The notes beneath the pieces are model-generated. The model was not told the origin of the DNA, made no database searches, and was given only the letters and a program-made list of their open reading frames with translations. A DNA stretch of 64,000 nucleotides from Solimonas sp. K1W22B-7. GTDB taxonomy: Bacteria; Pseudomonadota; Gammaproteobacteria; Nevskiales; Nevskiaceae. The position numbers were made by a program, and so were the translations under genes. Location: the NCBI RefSeq assembly GCF_003428335.1, contig NZ_CP031704.1, forward strand, positions 2,232,001 through 2,296,000, written 5' to 3'. Of this stretch, positions 1 to 8,030 are shown in pieces (the first letter of the stretch is position 1; the number at the start of each line of letters is the position of its first letter).

Positions 1-105
1 AGCCGCCTGACCGTGGCGCAGGGCGACAAGGTGATCGGCATCGTCACCGAGACCGACATCTTCAACGCGGTGGACAAGTTCGGCTGGGCCGCCGACGCCG
101 GCTGA
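1..105 (+). CDS. CBS-domain protein, C-terminal fragment
   Basis: The window opens inside this gene; 34 residues and the TGA stop are visible. The segment around GDKVIGIVTETDIF is the typical last strand and helix of a CBS domain, a fold that usually binds adenine nucleotides and regulates an attached enzyme or channel. With only the tail present, neither the domain partner nor the function can be given. A strong intrinsic terminator follows directly, so this is the end of its transcription unit. Confidence 0.7.
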   Translation, partial: SRLTVAQGDKVIGIVTETDIFNAVDKFGWAADAG

Positions 106-131
106 GCCGTGCCGCTGTCCGGATTCACCAG

Positions 132-157
132 GGGCGGCCGCGAGCCGCCCTTTTTTT
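132..157 (+). terminator. Intrinsic terminator after the CBS-domain gene
   Basis: A perfect 7-bp stem GGGCGGC/GCCGCCC with a 5-nt loop is followed at once by seven T residues. It lies between the CBS gene stop (105) and the ribosome-binding site of the next gene (161–166). Confidence 0.85.
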
Positions 158-170
158 GCCAGGAGGAAGC

Positions 171-932
171 ATGAGTCTCGGCTTGTTCGTGATCGGCGAT
201 GAAATCCTGTCGGGCAAGCGCCAGGACAAGCACCTGTCGAAGGTGATCGGCCTGCTGGGCGAGCGCGGCATCGCGCTGGACTGGGCGCAGTTCCTGGGCG
301 ACGACCAGGACCGCATCGCCGGGGCCATCGCCGCCGTGGCGCGACGCGGCGATACCTTGCTGTCCTGCGGCGGCATCGGCGCCACGCCCGACGACTGCAC
401 CCGCCAGGCCGCCGCCCAGGCCTTCGGCCGGCCGATCGCCCGCCACCCCGAGGCCGAGGCGCTGATCCTGGCGCAGTACGGCGACCAGGCCCGGCCCAAC
501 CGCGTGCTGATGGCGGATTTCCCAGCCGGGGCGGAGCTGATCCCCAACCCGGTGAACCGGGTGGCGGGGTTTTCGGTGGGGCAGTGCTACTTCGTCCCCG
601 GGTTCCCGGAAATGGCCTGGCCGATGCTGGAATGGGTGCTGGATCAGCGCCTGCGCCCGCTGCACCAGGCCGAGCCGCCGGTGGAGTTCTCGCTCAACGC
701 CATCGGCCCCGTCACCGAGGGCGACCTGCTGCCGCTGATGCGGGACACCCTGGCGCGCTACCCGGGCATCAAGCTGTCGAGCCTGCCGTTCCGCGGCTCG
801 CCGGAACGGCCGCGGCAGATCGAATTCGGCTTCAAGGGCCCACGGGCCGAAGCGGCCGCGGCGTATGCCAGCTTCCGCGAGGGGCTGAAGGCCTGGCCGG
901 AAGTGCAGGTGGAGGAGTTGAGCAGGCCTTGA
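171..932 (+). CDS. CinA-like molybdopterin-binding-domain protein
   Basis: A 253-residue protein made of one MoaB/Mog-type (MoCF_biosynth) domain. It begins MSLGLFVIGDEILSGKRQD and contains the glycine-rich segment LLSCGGIGATPDDCTRQA, both typical of the competence/damage-inducible protein A (CinA) N-terminal family. It lacks the C-terminal nicotinamide-nucleotide amidohydrolase domain of full CinA, so pyrazine/nucleotide binding is likely but the reaction is unknown. The ATG at 171 is chosen because AGGAGG lies at 161–166; an in-frame TTG at 156 lies inside the terminator tail and is rejected. Confidence 0.8.
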   Translation: MSLGLFVIGDEILSGKRQDKHLSKVIGLLGERGIALDWAQFLGDDQDRIAGAIAAVARRGDTLLSCGGIGATPDDCTRQAAAQAFGRPIARHPEAEALILAQYGDQARPNRVLMADFPAGAELIPNPVNRVAGFSVGQCYFVPGFPEMAWPMLEWVLDQRLRPLHQAEPPVEFSLNAIGPVTEGDLLPLMRDTLARYPGIKLSSLPFRGSPERPRQIEFGFKGPRAEAAAAYASFREGLKAWPEVQVEELSRP

Positions 933-941
933 GGAAACGGA

Positions 942-1015
942 TGTAGGAGCGGCTGTCAGCCGCGAACGCCGGTCATCATGGCAACCGGCCCTCGCGGCTG
1001 ACAGCCGCTCCTACA
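942..1015. repeat. REP-like inverted repeat, TGTAGGAGCGGC subtype
   Basis: 24-bp arms TGTAGGAGCGGCTGTCAGCC.. (942–965) and their exact reverse complement (992–1015) enclose a short loop that itself contains GGTCATCATG. It lies between two convergent genes, so it could act as a bidirectional terminator or mRNA stabiliser. The same subtype recurs at 58250–58323; related GTGGGAGCGGC copies lie at 17661 and 39629. Confidence 0.9.
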
Positions 1016-1022
1016 AAAGCCC

Positions 1023-1886
1023 TCAGGTCTCCGCCGCCGGTACCCGCCGCCACCCCACCATCACGCAGGTCGCCACCACCAGCAGCATGCCCAGGGCCGA
1101 CCACCCGTCCAGCTTCTCGTCCCAGAGCCACCAGGCGAGCAGGGCGGAGAACACCACCGCGGTGTAGGTGAAGGGCCCCACCAGCGCCGCCGGCGCCCAG
1201 GCGTAGGCCCGGGTCAGGTTGAGCTGGCCGACGGTGGCGGTGACGCCGGCGCAAACCAGCAGGCCCAGGGTGGGGAGGTCCGGTGTCTGCCAGGCCCAGA
1301 GCAGGGGGATGGCCGAGATCGCGGTGGCCATGACCATGAAGTACAGCACGATGCGCTGCGCCGGCTCGGTATCGGAGATGCGCCGGATGCTGACCATGGC
1401 GCAGCCCGCCAGGATGCCGGAAGCGGCGCCGACGATGCCGGCCAGCGAGTCGATCTGCGCGGCGCCCGGCTTGACGATGAAGGCGATGCCGACCAGGCCC
1501 AGCAGCGCCGCCGGAAAGGCGATCATGGGGGGACGCTCGCCGATCCAGGCCCAGGCGATGAAGGGCACCCACAGGGGAGTGGAGTAGGTCAGCAGCATGG
1601 CCTCGGCCAGCGGCAGTCTTGCAATGGCGTAGAAGAAGGCATACATGGCCAGTACGCCGAAGCTGGCGCGCCAGAGGTGGCCGCCGACGCGCTCGGACTT
1701 GAGACTGTCGGCGCCCTGGCGCAGGGCCCAGGGCATCAGGACCAGCAGGCTGACCAGGCAGCGGAAGAACACCACGATTTCGTTGGGCGCGGATGCGCTG
1801 GCCGCCTTGACGCAGACCCCGGTGATCGAAAAAGCGGCGGCGGCATAGATCGCGTGTGCGGCGCCGCGCTTGAGGTCGTTTTGCAT
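1023..1886 (-). CDS. EamA-family (DMT superfamily) membrane transporter
   Basis: About 287 residues with ten predicted hydrophobic helices in two EamA repeats. Characteristic pieces are the first helix AIYAAAAFSITGVCVK and the segments LPLAEAMLLTYSTPLWVP and YTAVVFSALLAWWLWDE, which match the 10-TMS drug/metabolite transporter fold (RhaT/YdcZ/YdeD-like permeases of the inner membrane). The substrate cannot be told. The start at 1886 (MQNDLKRG) gives normal family length; an in-frame ATG about 11 codons upstream is an alternative and neither has a strong Shine-Dalgarno. Convergent with the CinA-like gene, with the REP between them. Confidence 0.8.
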   Translation of the reverse strand: MQNDLKRGAAHAIYAAAAFSITGVCVKAASASAPNEIVVFFRCLVSLLVLMPWALRQGADSLKSERVGGHLWRASFGVLAMYAFFYAIARLPLAEAMLLTYSTPLWVPFIAWAWIGERPPMIAFPAALLGLVGIAFIVKPGAAQIDSLAGIVGAASGILAGCAMVSIRRISDTEPAQRIVLYFMVMATAISAIPLLWAWQTPDLPTLGLLVCAGVTATVGQLNLTRAYAWAPAALVGPFTYTAVVFSALLAWWLWDEKLDGWSALGMLLVVATCVMVGWRRVPAAET

Positions 1887-1995
1887 GATGGAAGGAATGG
1901 GGGGAGCGACAGGTGGCATGGAAGCGGTATAAAGAAACCAAGGAAAGCCCCCGCCACCACTGCTAAATTTTACCGCAACGTATGGAGCGCCGAGG

Positions 1996-2478
1996 ATGGC
2001 CATGATGGACAGCGAGGGAACGCCGGTATCCGCGGGAGCGGATGGCCGTGAGTACGTGCTGATGCTGGTCGAGGACAGCCCCGCCGACGTGCGCCTGGCC
2101 CAGGAGGTATTCCGCGATGCCGGCTTCCGCCATAAACTGCATGTTGCAAGGGACGGCGAGCAGGCCCTGCGCATGTTGCGCCGCGAGGGCGAGCATGCCC
2201 GCCTGCCGCTGCCCGACCTGGTGCTGCTGGACCTCAACCTGCCGCGCCGCGACGGCCGCGAGGTGCTGCGGGAGGTCAAGGGCGATCCCAAGCTGCGCCA
2301 TATCCCGGTACTGATCCTGAGTACCTCCAAGGCCGAGCGGGACGTGGTGGAGTGCTACCAGTCCCATGCCAATGCCTACCTGGTCAAGCCGGTGGACCTG
2401 GAAGAATTCGAGCGCCTCGCCAGCATGATCCGCGACTGCTGGCTGGGCATGATCCAGCTACCCCCGCGGATGGATTGA
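1996..2478 (+). CDS. Rcp1-like single-domain response regulator
   Basis: A 160-residue stand-alone receiver with no output domain. It shows acidic residues E26–D27, phosphoacceptor D79 in LVLLDLNLPRRDG, S109/T110 and K131 in YLVKPVD. The insert between helix 2 and strand 3 (EGEHARLPLPDLV) is typical of Rcp1, the partner of Cph1-type phytochrome kinases. The kinase two genes downstream (4443–5633) has a phytochrome-type SHDLQAPLRN H-box, so this receiver is its most likely phosphorylation target. ATG codons at 1996, 2002 and 2005 all fit; GAGG at 1992–1995 favours 2002. Output is probably by protein–protein contact. Confidence 0.85.
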   Translation: MAMMDSEGTPVSAGADGREYVLMLVEDSPADVRLAQEVFRDAGFRHKLHVARDGEQALRMLRREGEHARLPLPDLVLLDLNLPRRDGREVLREVKGDPKLRHIPVLILSTSKAERDVVECYQSHANAYLVKPVDLEEFERLASMIRDCWLGMIQLPPRMD

Positions 2479-2496
2479 ACCTGAAAGAATCATGTA

Positions 2497-2630
2497 GTCC
2501 GCAAATGAACGCAAAGAACGCAAATAGAATCCAGAGTGTTGCTGCCGACGCAGCCGCTCACCTCTTGGTGTGGCCATCTGGTGGAGCTTCTTGTTGATCC
2601 ATTCGCGTTCATTTGCGTTCATTTGCGGAC
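2497..2630. repeat. 10-bp-periodic palindrome, copy A
   Basis: The left arm begins GTCCGCAAATGAACGC and the right arm ends GCGTTCATTTGCGGAC. Each arm is built from 10-bp units of the form CGCAAATNAA. This copy has the longest central region, about 75 nt, with no coding potential that I recognise. It lies between the stand-alone receiver and the diguanylate cyclase gene, 37 nt before the latter's start. No T-tract follows, so it is not a classical terminator. Sister copies: 10822–10891, 36939–37009, 48818–48911. Confidence 0.85.
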
Positions 2631-2667
2631 CAATTGCTATTTTTAGGATGAACCCGGAGCCCTGAGC

Positions 2668-4446
2668 GTGTCCGTCGCCCCGCAGCCGCCCGCCGTTGCC
2701 CCGTTCTCGGTCCTCGCGATCGAGGACTCGGCGGCCGATGCGCGCCTGCTCAAGGAGTCGCTGCGCGTGGCCCTGGAGCGCGGCGAACTGGTGCTCAAGA
2801 CCGTGCGCAGCATCGGCGCCGCCGAGGAAGAGCTGCGCCAGCATCGTCACGATTGTGCCCTGCTGGACCTGGGGCTGCCGGACGGGCAGGGCCTGGCCAA
2901 CGTCGAGCGCCTGCGCAGTGTCGCGCCGCAGCTGGCGGTGATCGTGCTGACCGGACTGGACTGCGAAAGCTCGGCGATCCGCGCGCTGCAACTCGGCGCC
3001 CAGGAGTACGTGGTCAAGGGCCAGTACGAGGGCGAGCGCCTGCTCAAGGTGGTGCGCCACGCCCTGGAGCGCAACCGCCAGGTGCATGAACTGGAAGAGC
3101 GCAGCGCGCGCCAGTTCGAGCAGGCCAGCCACGACCCGGTCACCGGCCTGATCAACCGCAAGCTGTTCGACGAGCGTGCGCGCCAGCACCTGGCCGCGGC
3201 CGCAGGCAGGCGCTTCGGCATCTGCTTCCTGGACCTGGACCGCTTCAAGGCAGTCAACGACCGCCACGGCCATGCCATCGGCGACGCGCTGCTGCTGCGC
3301 ATCGCGCAGATCCTGCGTGAGTCGGTACGCGACAGCGACACCCTCGCGCGTATCGGCGGTGACGAATTCGCGATCCTGCTGGCCTCCATCGGCGAGCTGG
3401 CCCGTGCCCGTGAGGTGGGCGAGCGCATCGTCGAGCGCATCCGCGCGATCGACGCCATCGAAGGCCGGCCGGTCGCGGTCGGCTGCAGTATCGGCATCGC
3501 GCTGTACCCCGAGCACGGCGAAACCCTGGAGGAGTTGCTGCACCACTCCGACGCGGCCATGTACCGCGCCAAGCACGGCGGCGGCGGCGTGCTGTCGCTG
3601 CGCGACGACTTCGGCGGCAGCGATGGCGACCTGGCGGCCGAGTTTGCCACCGACGCCGCCCGGGCCGTGGTCAGCGGCGGTTTCGAAATCCATTTCCAGC
3701 CCTGGCTGCACTACGGCACCGGCGAGGTGGCGGGTGTCGAGTCCCTGCTGCGCTGGCGCCGGCCGGAAGGCCTGCTGCTGCCGGCCGAATTCCTGCCCTT
3801 GCTGGAGCGCGGCGGGCGCATGCCGGAGATCGGCCTGCAGCTGGCGCGCCTGGCTGCCCGCGAGTGGCGCCAGTGGCAGGATGCCGGGCTCGCCCCGGGC
3901 CTGCTGGGCCTGAACCTGTCGGGCGCCGAACTGGTCGCCGAGCAGCAGCCTGAACGCCTGCGCGCCGCGCTGGCGGAGGAGGGGCTCAGCCCCGGCCAGG
4001 TGCAGCTGGAGGTGGACGCCACGGCCGTAGGCTCGGCCGACGGCCGTCTCTCGGTACCGGTGGAACGCTTCCGTGAAGCGGGCTTTACCATGGTCCTGGA
4101 GGGCTTCCTGCCGGGCAACGGCGACCTGCATGCCCTGGCTTCGCCGGCGATCGGCGGCGTCAAGCTCGATCGCCGCCTGCTGCGAACCGCGAGCCGCGAC
4201 GGGCGTGGCAGCACCTCGCACCGCTTCCTGCTGGGCCTGCTGGGTGCGGCATCGGCGCTGCAGTTGCAGGTGTTCCTCACCGGCATCGAGTCCGGCGAGG
4301 AGCTGGAAGGCTTCGCCGGCCTGGATTTCCGCTACGTGCAGGGCTACTGGCCCTGCCCGCCGCTGGCGCGCGATGAGCTGGCCGCCTATCTTCGCGGCGC
4401 CGCCGGCCGCCGCCGGCCTGCCATCGCCGAGACCGTCCCTGAATGA
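2668..4446 (+). CDS. REC–GGDEF–EAL protein, diguanylate cyclase with degenerate EAL domain
   Basis: 592 residues in three domains. The receiver (about 14–130) has E19/D20, phosphoacceptor D67 in ALLDLGLPDG, T95 and K117. The GGDEF domain (about 150–310) has an intact GGDEF at 230–234 preceded by the inhibitory I-site RDSD (221–224), so c-di-GMP synthesis with product inhibition is expected. The C-terminal EAL domain (about 335–580) reads ESL at 358–360; LEVDATAV replaces the LELTES segment, and the DDFGTG motif has become EGFLPGNG. It is therefore probably not a phosphodiesterase. GTG start at 2668 with GGAG 9 nt upstream. It overlaps the next gene, the ETR1-like kinase, by four bases (ATGA), implying translational coupling and a kinase-controlled cyclase. 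Confidence 0.88.
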   Translation: MSVAPQPPAVAPFSVLAIEDSAADARLLKESLRVALERGELVLKTVRSIGAAEEELRQHRHDCALLDLGLPDGQGLANVERLRSVAPQLAVIVLTGLDCESSAIRALQLGAQEYVVKGQYEGERLLKVVRHALERNRQVHELEERSARQFEQASHDPVTGLINRKLFDERARQHLAAAAGRRFGICFLDLDRFKAVNDRHGHAIGDALLLRIAQILRESVRDSDTLARIGGDEFAILLASIGELARAREVGERIVERIRAIDAIEGRPVAVGCSIGIALYPEHGETLEELLHHSDAAMYRAKHGGGGVLSLRDDFGGSDGDLAAEFATDAARAVVSGGFEIHFQPWLHYGTGEVAGVESLLRWRRPEGLLLPAEFLPLLERGGRMPEIGLQLARLAAREWRQWQDAGLAPGLLGLNLSGAELVAEQQPERLRAALAEEGLSPGQVQLEVDATAVGSADGRLSVPVERFREAGFTMVLEGFLPGNGDLHALASPAIGGVKLDRRLLRTASRDGRGSTSHRFLLGLLGAASALQLQVFLTGIESGEELEGFAGLDFRYVQGYWPCPPLARDELAAYLRGAAGRRRPAIAETVPE

Positions 4447-5633
4447 GCACCCTGCTGAACTGGCTGGACCCCACTCCGCTGATGCCGCATTCGTTCTGCT
4501 TCGTCGGGCGCAAGGACCTGATCCTGCTGCACGTCATGAGCGACCTGACCATCGCGCTGGCGTACTTCATGATCCCGGTGACCATGGTGTACTTCCTGCG
4601 GCGTTACCGGAACCGCATCAGCTTCAACTGGGCGATCGGCCTGTTCGCCGCGTTCATCATGCTCTGCGGCATCACCCACGTCTTCGGCATCGTCACGATC
4701 TGGCAGCCGGTGTACTACCTGCAGGGCTGGATCAAGGCGCTGACGGCCCTGGTGTCGCTGGCCACGGCGCTGGCGATCATCCCGCTGGTGCCCAAGCTGC
4801 TGTCGATGCGCTCGCCGCAGGAACTGCAGGAGTCCAACCACCGCCTGCAGGAGGAAATCCTGCTGCGCGAGTCGGCCGAGCGGAACCTGCGCAAGTCGCT
4901 GGCGGAGCAGAAGCGCGCTTCTGCGGAACTGGAACAGTTCGCCTACATCACCTCGCACGACCTGCAGGCGCCGCTGCGCAACATCGCCGGCTTTTCGCGC
5001 CTGCTGTCGCAGCGCTACAAGCCCAAGCTGGATGGTGACGCCCTGGAGTTCCTCGGGTTCATCGAGCAGGGCACGCGCCAGATGCAGACGCTGATCAACG
5101 ACCTGCTGGCGCTGTCGCGCGTGGGCCGCTCCGATTCGCAGTTCGAGAAGAAGCCGCTGGCCGCGACCCTGGACAAGGTGAGGAAGGGCCTGGAGAGCGA
5201 GTTCGAGAAGAGCGGTGCCAGCCTGATCTTCGAGAACCTGCCCGAGATCACGGCCGACCACAACCTGCTGCACCAGCTGTTCCAGAACCTGGTCGGCAAC
5301 GCCATCAAGTTCCAGCCGCCGGGCGGCAAGCCGGTCGTCGAGGTCTATTGCGACCGCCGCAAGGACGACTGGCACATCACCGTGATCGACAACGGCATCG
5401 GTATCCCGGCCGACCAGCTGGAGAATGTCTTTGCGGTATTCCGCCGCCTGCACGGCCCCGAGGAGTACGAGGGCACCGGCATCGGCCTGGCCATCTGCCG
5501 CAAGATCGTGGCCTCCCACGGCGGTCAGATCTGGGCCGAAAACCGGCCCAGGGGAGCGGAGTTCCACATCCAGCTGCCGGTGCAGCCGGCGACGCTGAAG
5601 ACCCCCTGGGCCACCCCGCCGGACGTCGGCTGA
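4443..5633 (+). CDS. Histidine kinase with ETR1-like ethylene-binding sensor domain
   Basis: 396 residues. Residues 25–120 form three membrane helices that closely match the plant ETR1/cyanobacterial ethylene-binding domain: HVMSDLTIALAYFMIP, then FIMLCGITHVFG, then KALTALVSLATAL. The residues known to matter for copper and ethylene binding in ETR1 (D25, Y32, I35, P36, C65, H69) correspond to D34, Y41, I44, P45, C75 and H79, with Cys–His spacing of four kept. A coiled-coil linker (about 123–165) leads without a GAF domain into a phytochrome-type H-box (SHDLQAPLRN, H172) and an intact HATPase (N286; DNGIGIP at 316–322; GTGIGLAI at 344–351). Whether it binds ethylene is inference. Start ATG overlaps the stop of the upstream cyclase gene. 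Confidence 0.88.
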   Translation: MSTLLNWLDPTPLMPHSFCFVGRKDLILLHVMSDLTIALAYFMIPVTMVYFLRRYRNRISFNWAIGLFAAFIMLCGITHVFGIVTIWQPVYYLQGWIKALTALVSLATALAIIPLVPKLLSMRSPQELQESNHRLQEEILLRESAERNLRKSLAEQKRASAELEQFAYITSHDLQAPLRNIAGFSRLLSQRYKPKLDGDALEFLGFIEQGTRQMQTLINDLLALSRVGRSDSQFEKKPLAATLDKVRKGLESEFEKSGASLIFENLPEITADHNLLHQLFQNLVGNAIKFQPPGGKPVVEVYCDRRKDDWHITVIDNGIGIPADQLENVFAVFRRLHGPEEYEGTGIGLAICRKIVASHGGQIWAENRPRGAEFHIQLPVQPATLKTPWATPPDVG

Positions 5634-5728
5634 GGCGCGCAGGGCCTTGAAAAGCACCGCCCGGACCCTATAGCCTCCGCGCCCCTTGCCGTTTTTTCGC
5701 TGTTTCGCAGAGTTTTGCCGAGGTTGTC

Positions 5729-6058
5729 ATGCCGATTTACGAGTACGTTTGCCAGGATTGCGGAGTCGAGACCGAGGTGATGCAGCGGATGTCCGATCCG
5801 CCGGCCACCGACTGCCCGTCCTGCGGCAAGGCCGCCCTGACCAAGGTCGTCTCGGCCGCCGGCTTCCGTCTCAGCGGCGGCGGCTGGTACGAAACCGACT
5901 TCAAGTCCGGTGGCAAGAAGAACCTGAGCGCGGACCCGGTGGCCGCCAAAACCGACACCAAGACCGAGTCCAAGGCCGAGAGCAAGGCGGAAACCAAGTC
6001 CGAGGCCCCGGCCGCTGCGCCCGCCAGCCCGGCCAAGCCCAGTTCCAGCCCGGTCTGA
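5729..6058 (+). CDS. FmdB-family zinc-ribbon regulatory protein
   Basis: 109 residues. The N-terminal half is a zinc ribbon with two CxxC knuckles (YVCQDCG and DCPSCGKAAL) and the family opening MPIYEYVC. The rest, from about residue 65, is a low-complexity Lys/Glu/Ala/Pro tail that looks disordered. FmdB-type proteins are often found just upstream of aspS in proteobacteria, as here, but their role is not established. An intrinsic terminator follows, so it is transcribed separately from aspS. Confidence 0.85.
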   Translation: MPIYEYVCQDCGVETEVMQRMSDPPATDCPSCGKAALTKVVSAAGFRLSGGGWYETDFKSGGKKNLSADPVAAKTDTKTESKAESKAETKSEAPAAAPASPAKPSSSPV

Positions 6059-6076
6059 AGCGCTTGCCGGACCCTG

Positions 6077-6102
6077 AAACGGCGCCTGTGGGCGCCGTTT
6101 TT
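6077..6102 (+). terminator. Intrinsic terminator after fmdB-like gene
   Basis: A perfect 10-bp stem AAACGGCGCC/GGCGCCGTTT with a TGTG loop runs into TTTTT. Confidence 0.88.
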
Positions 6103-6212
6103 CGTTTTGGCTCCCACAGGTTGGCTCCAGTGCCCGGGGCGCGGTTACACTACGCGGCCCGTCGTTCCGGCCATGAATCGCATGGCCCGGCGTAATACCC
6201 AAAGATTCCAAC

Positions 6213-8009
6213 ATGATGCGCTCTCATTACTGCGGCCAGGTCACCGAAGAGCTGACCGGCCAGACCGTTACCGTTTCCGGCTGGGTCCACCGTCGCCGCG
6301 ACCATGGCGGCGTGATCTTCATCGACCTGCGCGACCGTGAAGGCCTGCTGCAGTGCGTGTTCGACCCGGACACCCCGGAAGCCTTCCAGCTGGCCGACAA
6401 GCTGCGCTCCGAGTACGTGGTCAAGATCACCGGCCGCGTGCGCCCGCGCCCCACCGGCACCGAGAACGCCGGCCTGACCACCGGCAAGATCGAGCTGCTG
6501 GCCAAGGAAGTCGAGCTGCTGAACAAGGCGGAAACCCCGCCGTTCCACCCGGACGACGAGACCGCCGGCGAGGACATCCGCCTCAAGTACCGCTACATCG
6601 ACCTGCGCCGCCCGCAGATGCAGAAGAACCTGCGCCTGCGCCACGAGGTGGTGCGGCGCATGCGCAACTACATGGATGCCAGGGGCTTCGTCGACGTCGA
6701 GACGCCGATCCTGACCAAGGCCACCCCGGAAGGGGCGCGCGACTACCTGGTGCCCAGCCGCACGCATCAGGGCCAGTTCTTCGCGCTGCCGCAGTCGCCG
6801 CAGCTGTTCAAGCAGTTGCTGATGATGTCGGGCCTGGACCGCTACTACCAGATCGCGCGCTGCTTCCGCGACGAGGACCTGCGCGCCGATCGCCAGCCGG
6901 AGTTCACCCAGCTCGACGTCGAGACCTCCTTCCTGGACCAGGAAGAGATCATGGTCCTGATCGAGGGCCTGGTGAAGGAACTGTTCCAGCAGGTGCTGGA
7001 CGTGGACCTGGGCACGCTGCCGCACATGAGCTATGCCGACGCCATGGCACGTTACGGCTCGGACAAGCCGGACCTGCGCAACCCGCTGGAACTGGTGGAC
7101 GTGGCCGACCTGGTCAGGGACGTCGACTTCAAGGTCTTCGCCGGCCCGGCCAACGATCCCAAGTGCCGCGTCACCGCGCTGCGCGTGCCGGGTGGCCGCG
7201 AGCGCCTGTCGCGCGGCGAAATCGACAAGTACACCGAGTTCGTCAAGATCTACGGGGCCCGCGGCCTGGCCTACATCGTCGTCAACGACAAGGCCAAGGG
7301 CCGTGACGGCCTGCAGTCGCCGATCGTCAAGAACATCCATGACGCCGCCCTGTCGGCGATCCTGGAGCGCACCGGTGCCCAGGACGGCGACGTGCTGTTC
7401 TTCGGTGCCGACAAGCACGGCGTGGTCTCCGACGCCCTCGGTGCCCTGCGCCTGAAGGTCGGCAACGACCTGGGTCTCACCGCCAAGGGCTGGAAGGCCC
7501 TGTGGGTGGTGGACTGGCCGATGTTCGAGTGGGACGACCGCGACGGCGGCCGCTGGGTCTCCCCGCATCACCCCTTCACCGCGCCCAAGCAGTTCGACGC
7601 CGACGAAATCCGGAACAATCCGGGCACGATCCTGTCCCAGGGCTACGACATCGTGCTGAACGGTATCGAGCTGGGCGGCGGATCCGTGCGTATCCACCGC
7701 GCCGACGTGCAGCAGGCCGTGTTCGACCTGCTGGGCATCGGCCCGGAGGAGCAGCAGGAGAAGTTCGGCTTCCTGCTGGAGGCGCTGTCCTTCGGTGCGC
7801 CGCCGCATGGCGGCCTGGCGATCGGCGTGGACCGGCTGGTCATGCTGATGGCGGGCGGGCAGAGCATCCGCGAGGTGATCGCCTTCCCCAAGACGCAGAC
7901 CGCGCATTGCCCGTTGACCAATGCGCCCAGCACGGTGGACGCCAAGCAGCTCAGGGAACTGAGCATCCGCAGCACTGTGCAGCCCAAGGAGCCGGCAAAG
8001 CCGGCCTGA
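6213..8009 (+). CDS. aspS: Aspartyl-tRNA synthetase, probably non-discriminating
   Basis: 598 residues of bacterial-type AspRS (E. coli enzyme: 590). It charges tRNA-Asp with aspartate in the cytosol. The OB-fold anticodon domain (about 1–110), class II core with motif 2 ([19 protein letters not shown]), the GAD insertion domain, and motif 3 ([13 protein letters not shown]) are all visible. The segment [14 protein letters not shown] has His where discriminating enzymes such as that of E. coli have Leu (RRDLGS). This His is associated with AspRS that also charges tRNA-Asn, so a GatCAB transamidation route is expected elsewhere in the genome (inference). ATG at 6213 or 6216 (MMRSHYCGQ). Confidence 0.97.
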   Translation: MMRSHYCGQVTEELTGQTVTVSGWVHRRRDHGGVIFIDLRDREGLLQCVFDPDTPEAFQLADKLRSEYVVKITGRVRPRPTGTENAGLTTGKIELLAKEVELLNKAETPPFHPDDETAGEDIRLKYRYIDLRRPQMQKNLRLRHEVVRRMRNYMDARGFVDVETPILTKATPEGARDYLVPSRTHQGQFFALPQSPQLFKQLLMMSGLDRYYQIARCFRDEDLRADRQPEFTQLDVETSFLDQEEIMVLIEGLVKELFQQVLDVDLGTLPHMSYADAMARYGSDKPDLRNPLELVDVADLVRDVDFKVFAGPANDPKCRVTALRVPGGRERLSRGEIDKYTEFVKIYGARGLAYIVVNDKAKGRDGLQSPIVKNIHDAALSAILERTGAQDGDVLFFGADKHGVVSDALGALRLKVGNDLGLTAKGWKALWVVDWPMFEWDDRDGGRWVSPHHPFTAPKQFDADEIRNNPGTILSQGYDIVLNGIELGGGSVRIHRADVQQAVFDLLGIGPEEQQEKFGFLLEALSFGAPPHGGLAIGVDRLVMLMAGGQSIREVIAFPKTQTAHCPLTNAPSTVDAKQLRELSIRSTVQPKEPAKPA

Positions 8010-8030
8010 TTGAACCAAGGAACGCTGAAG

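Noticed and set aside
2497-2630. CRISPR-like array from the repeated CGCAAATNAA units
   Set aside because: Units are 10 bp, contiguous and arranged as a palindrome, with no spacers and no cas genes.
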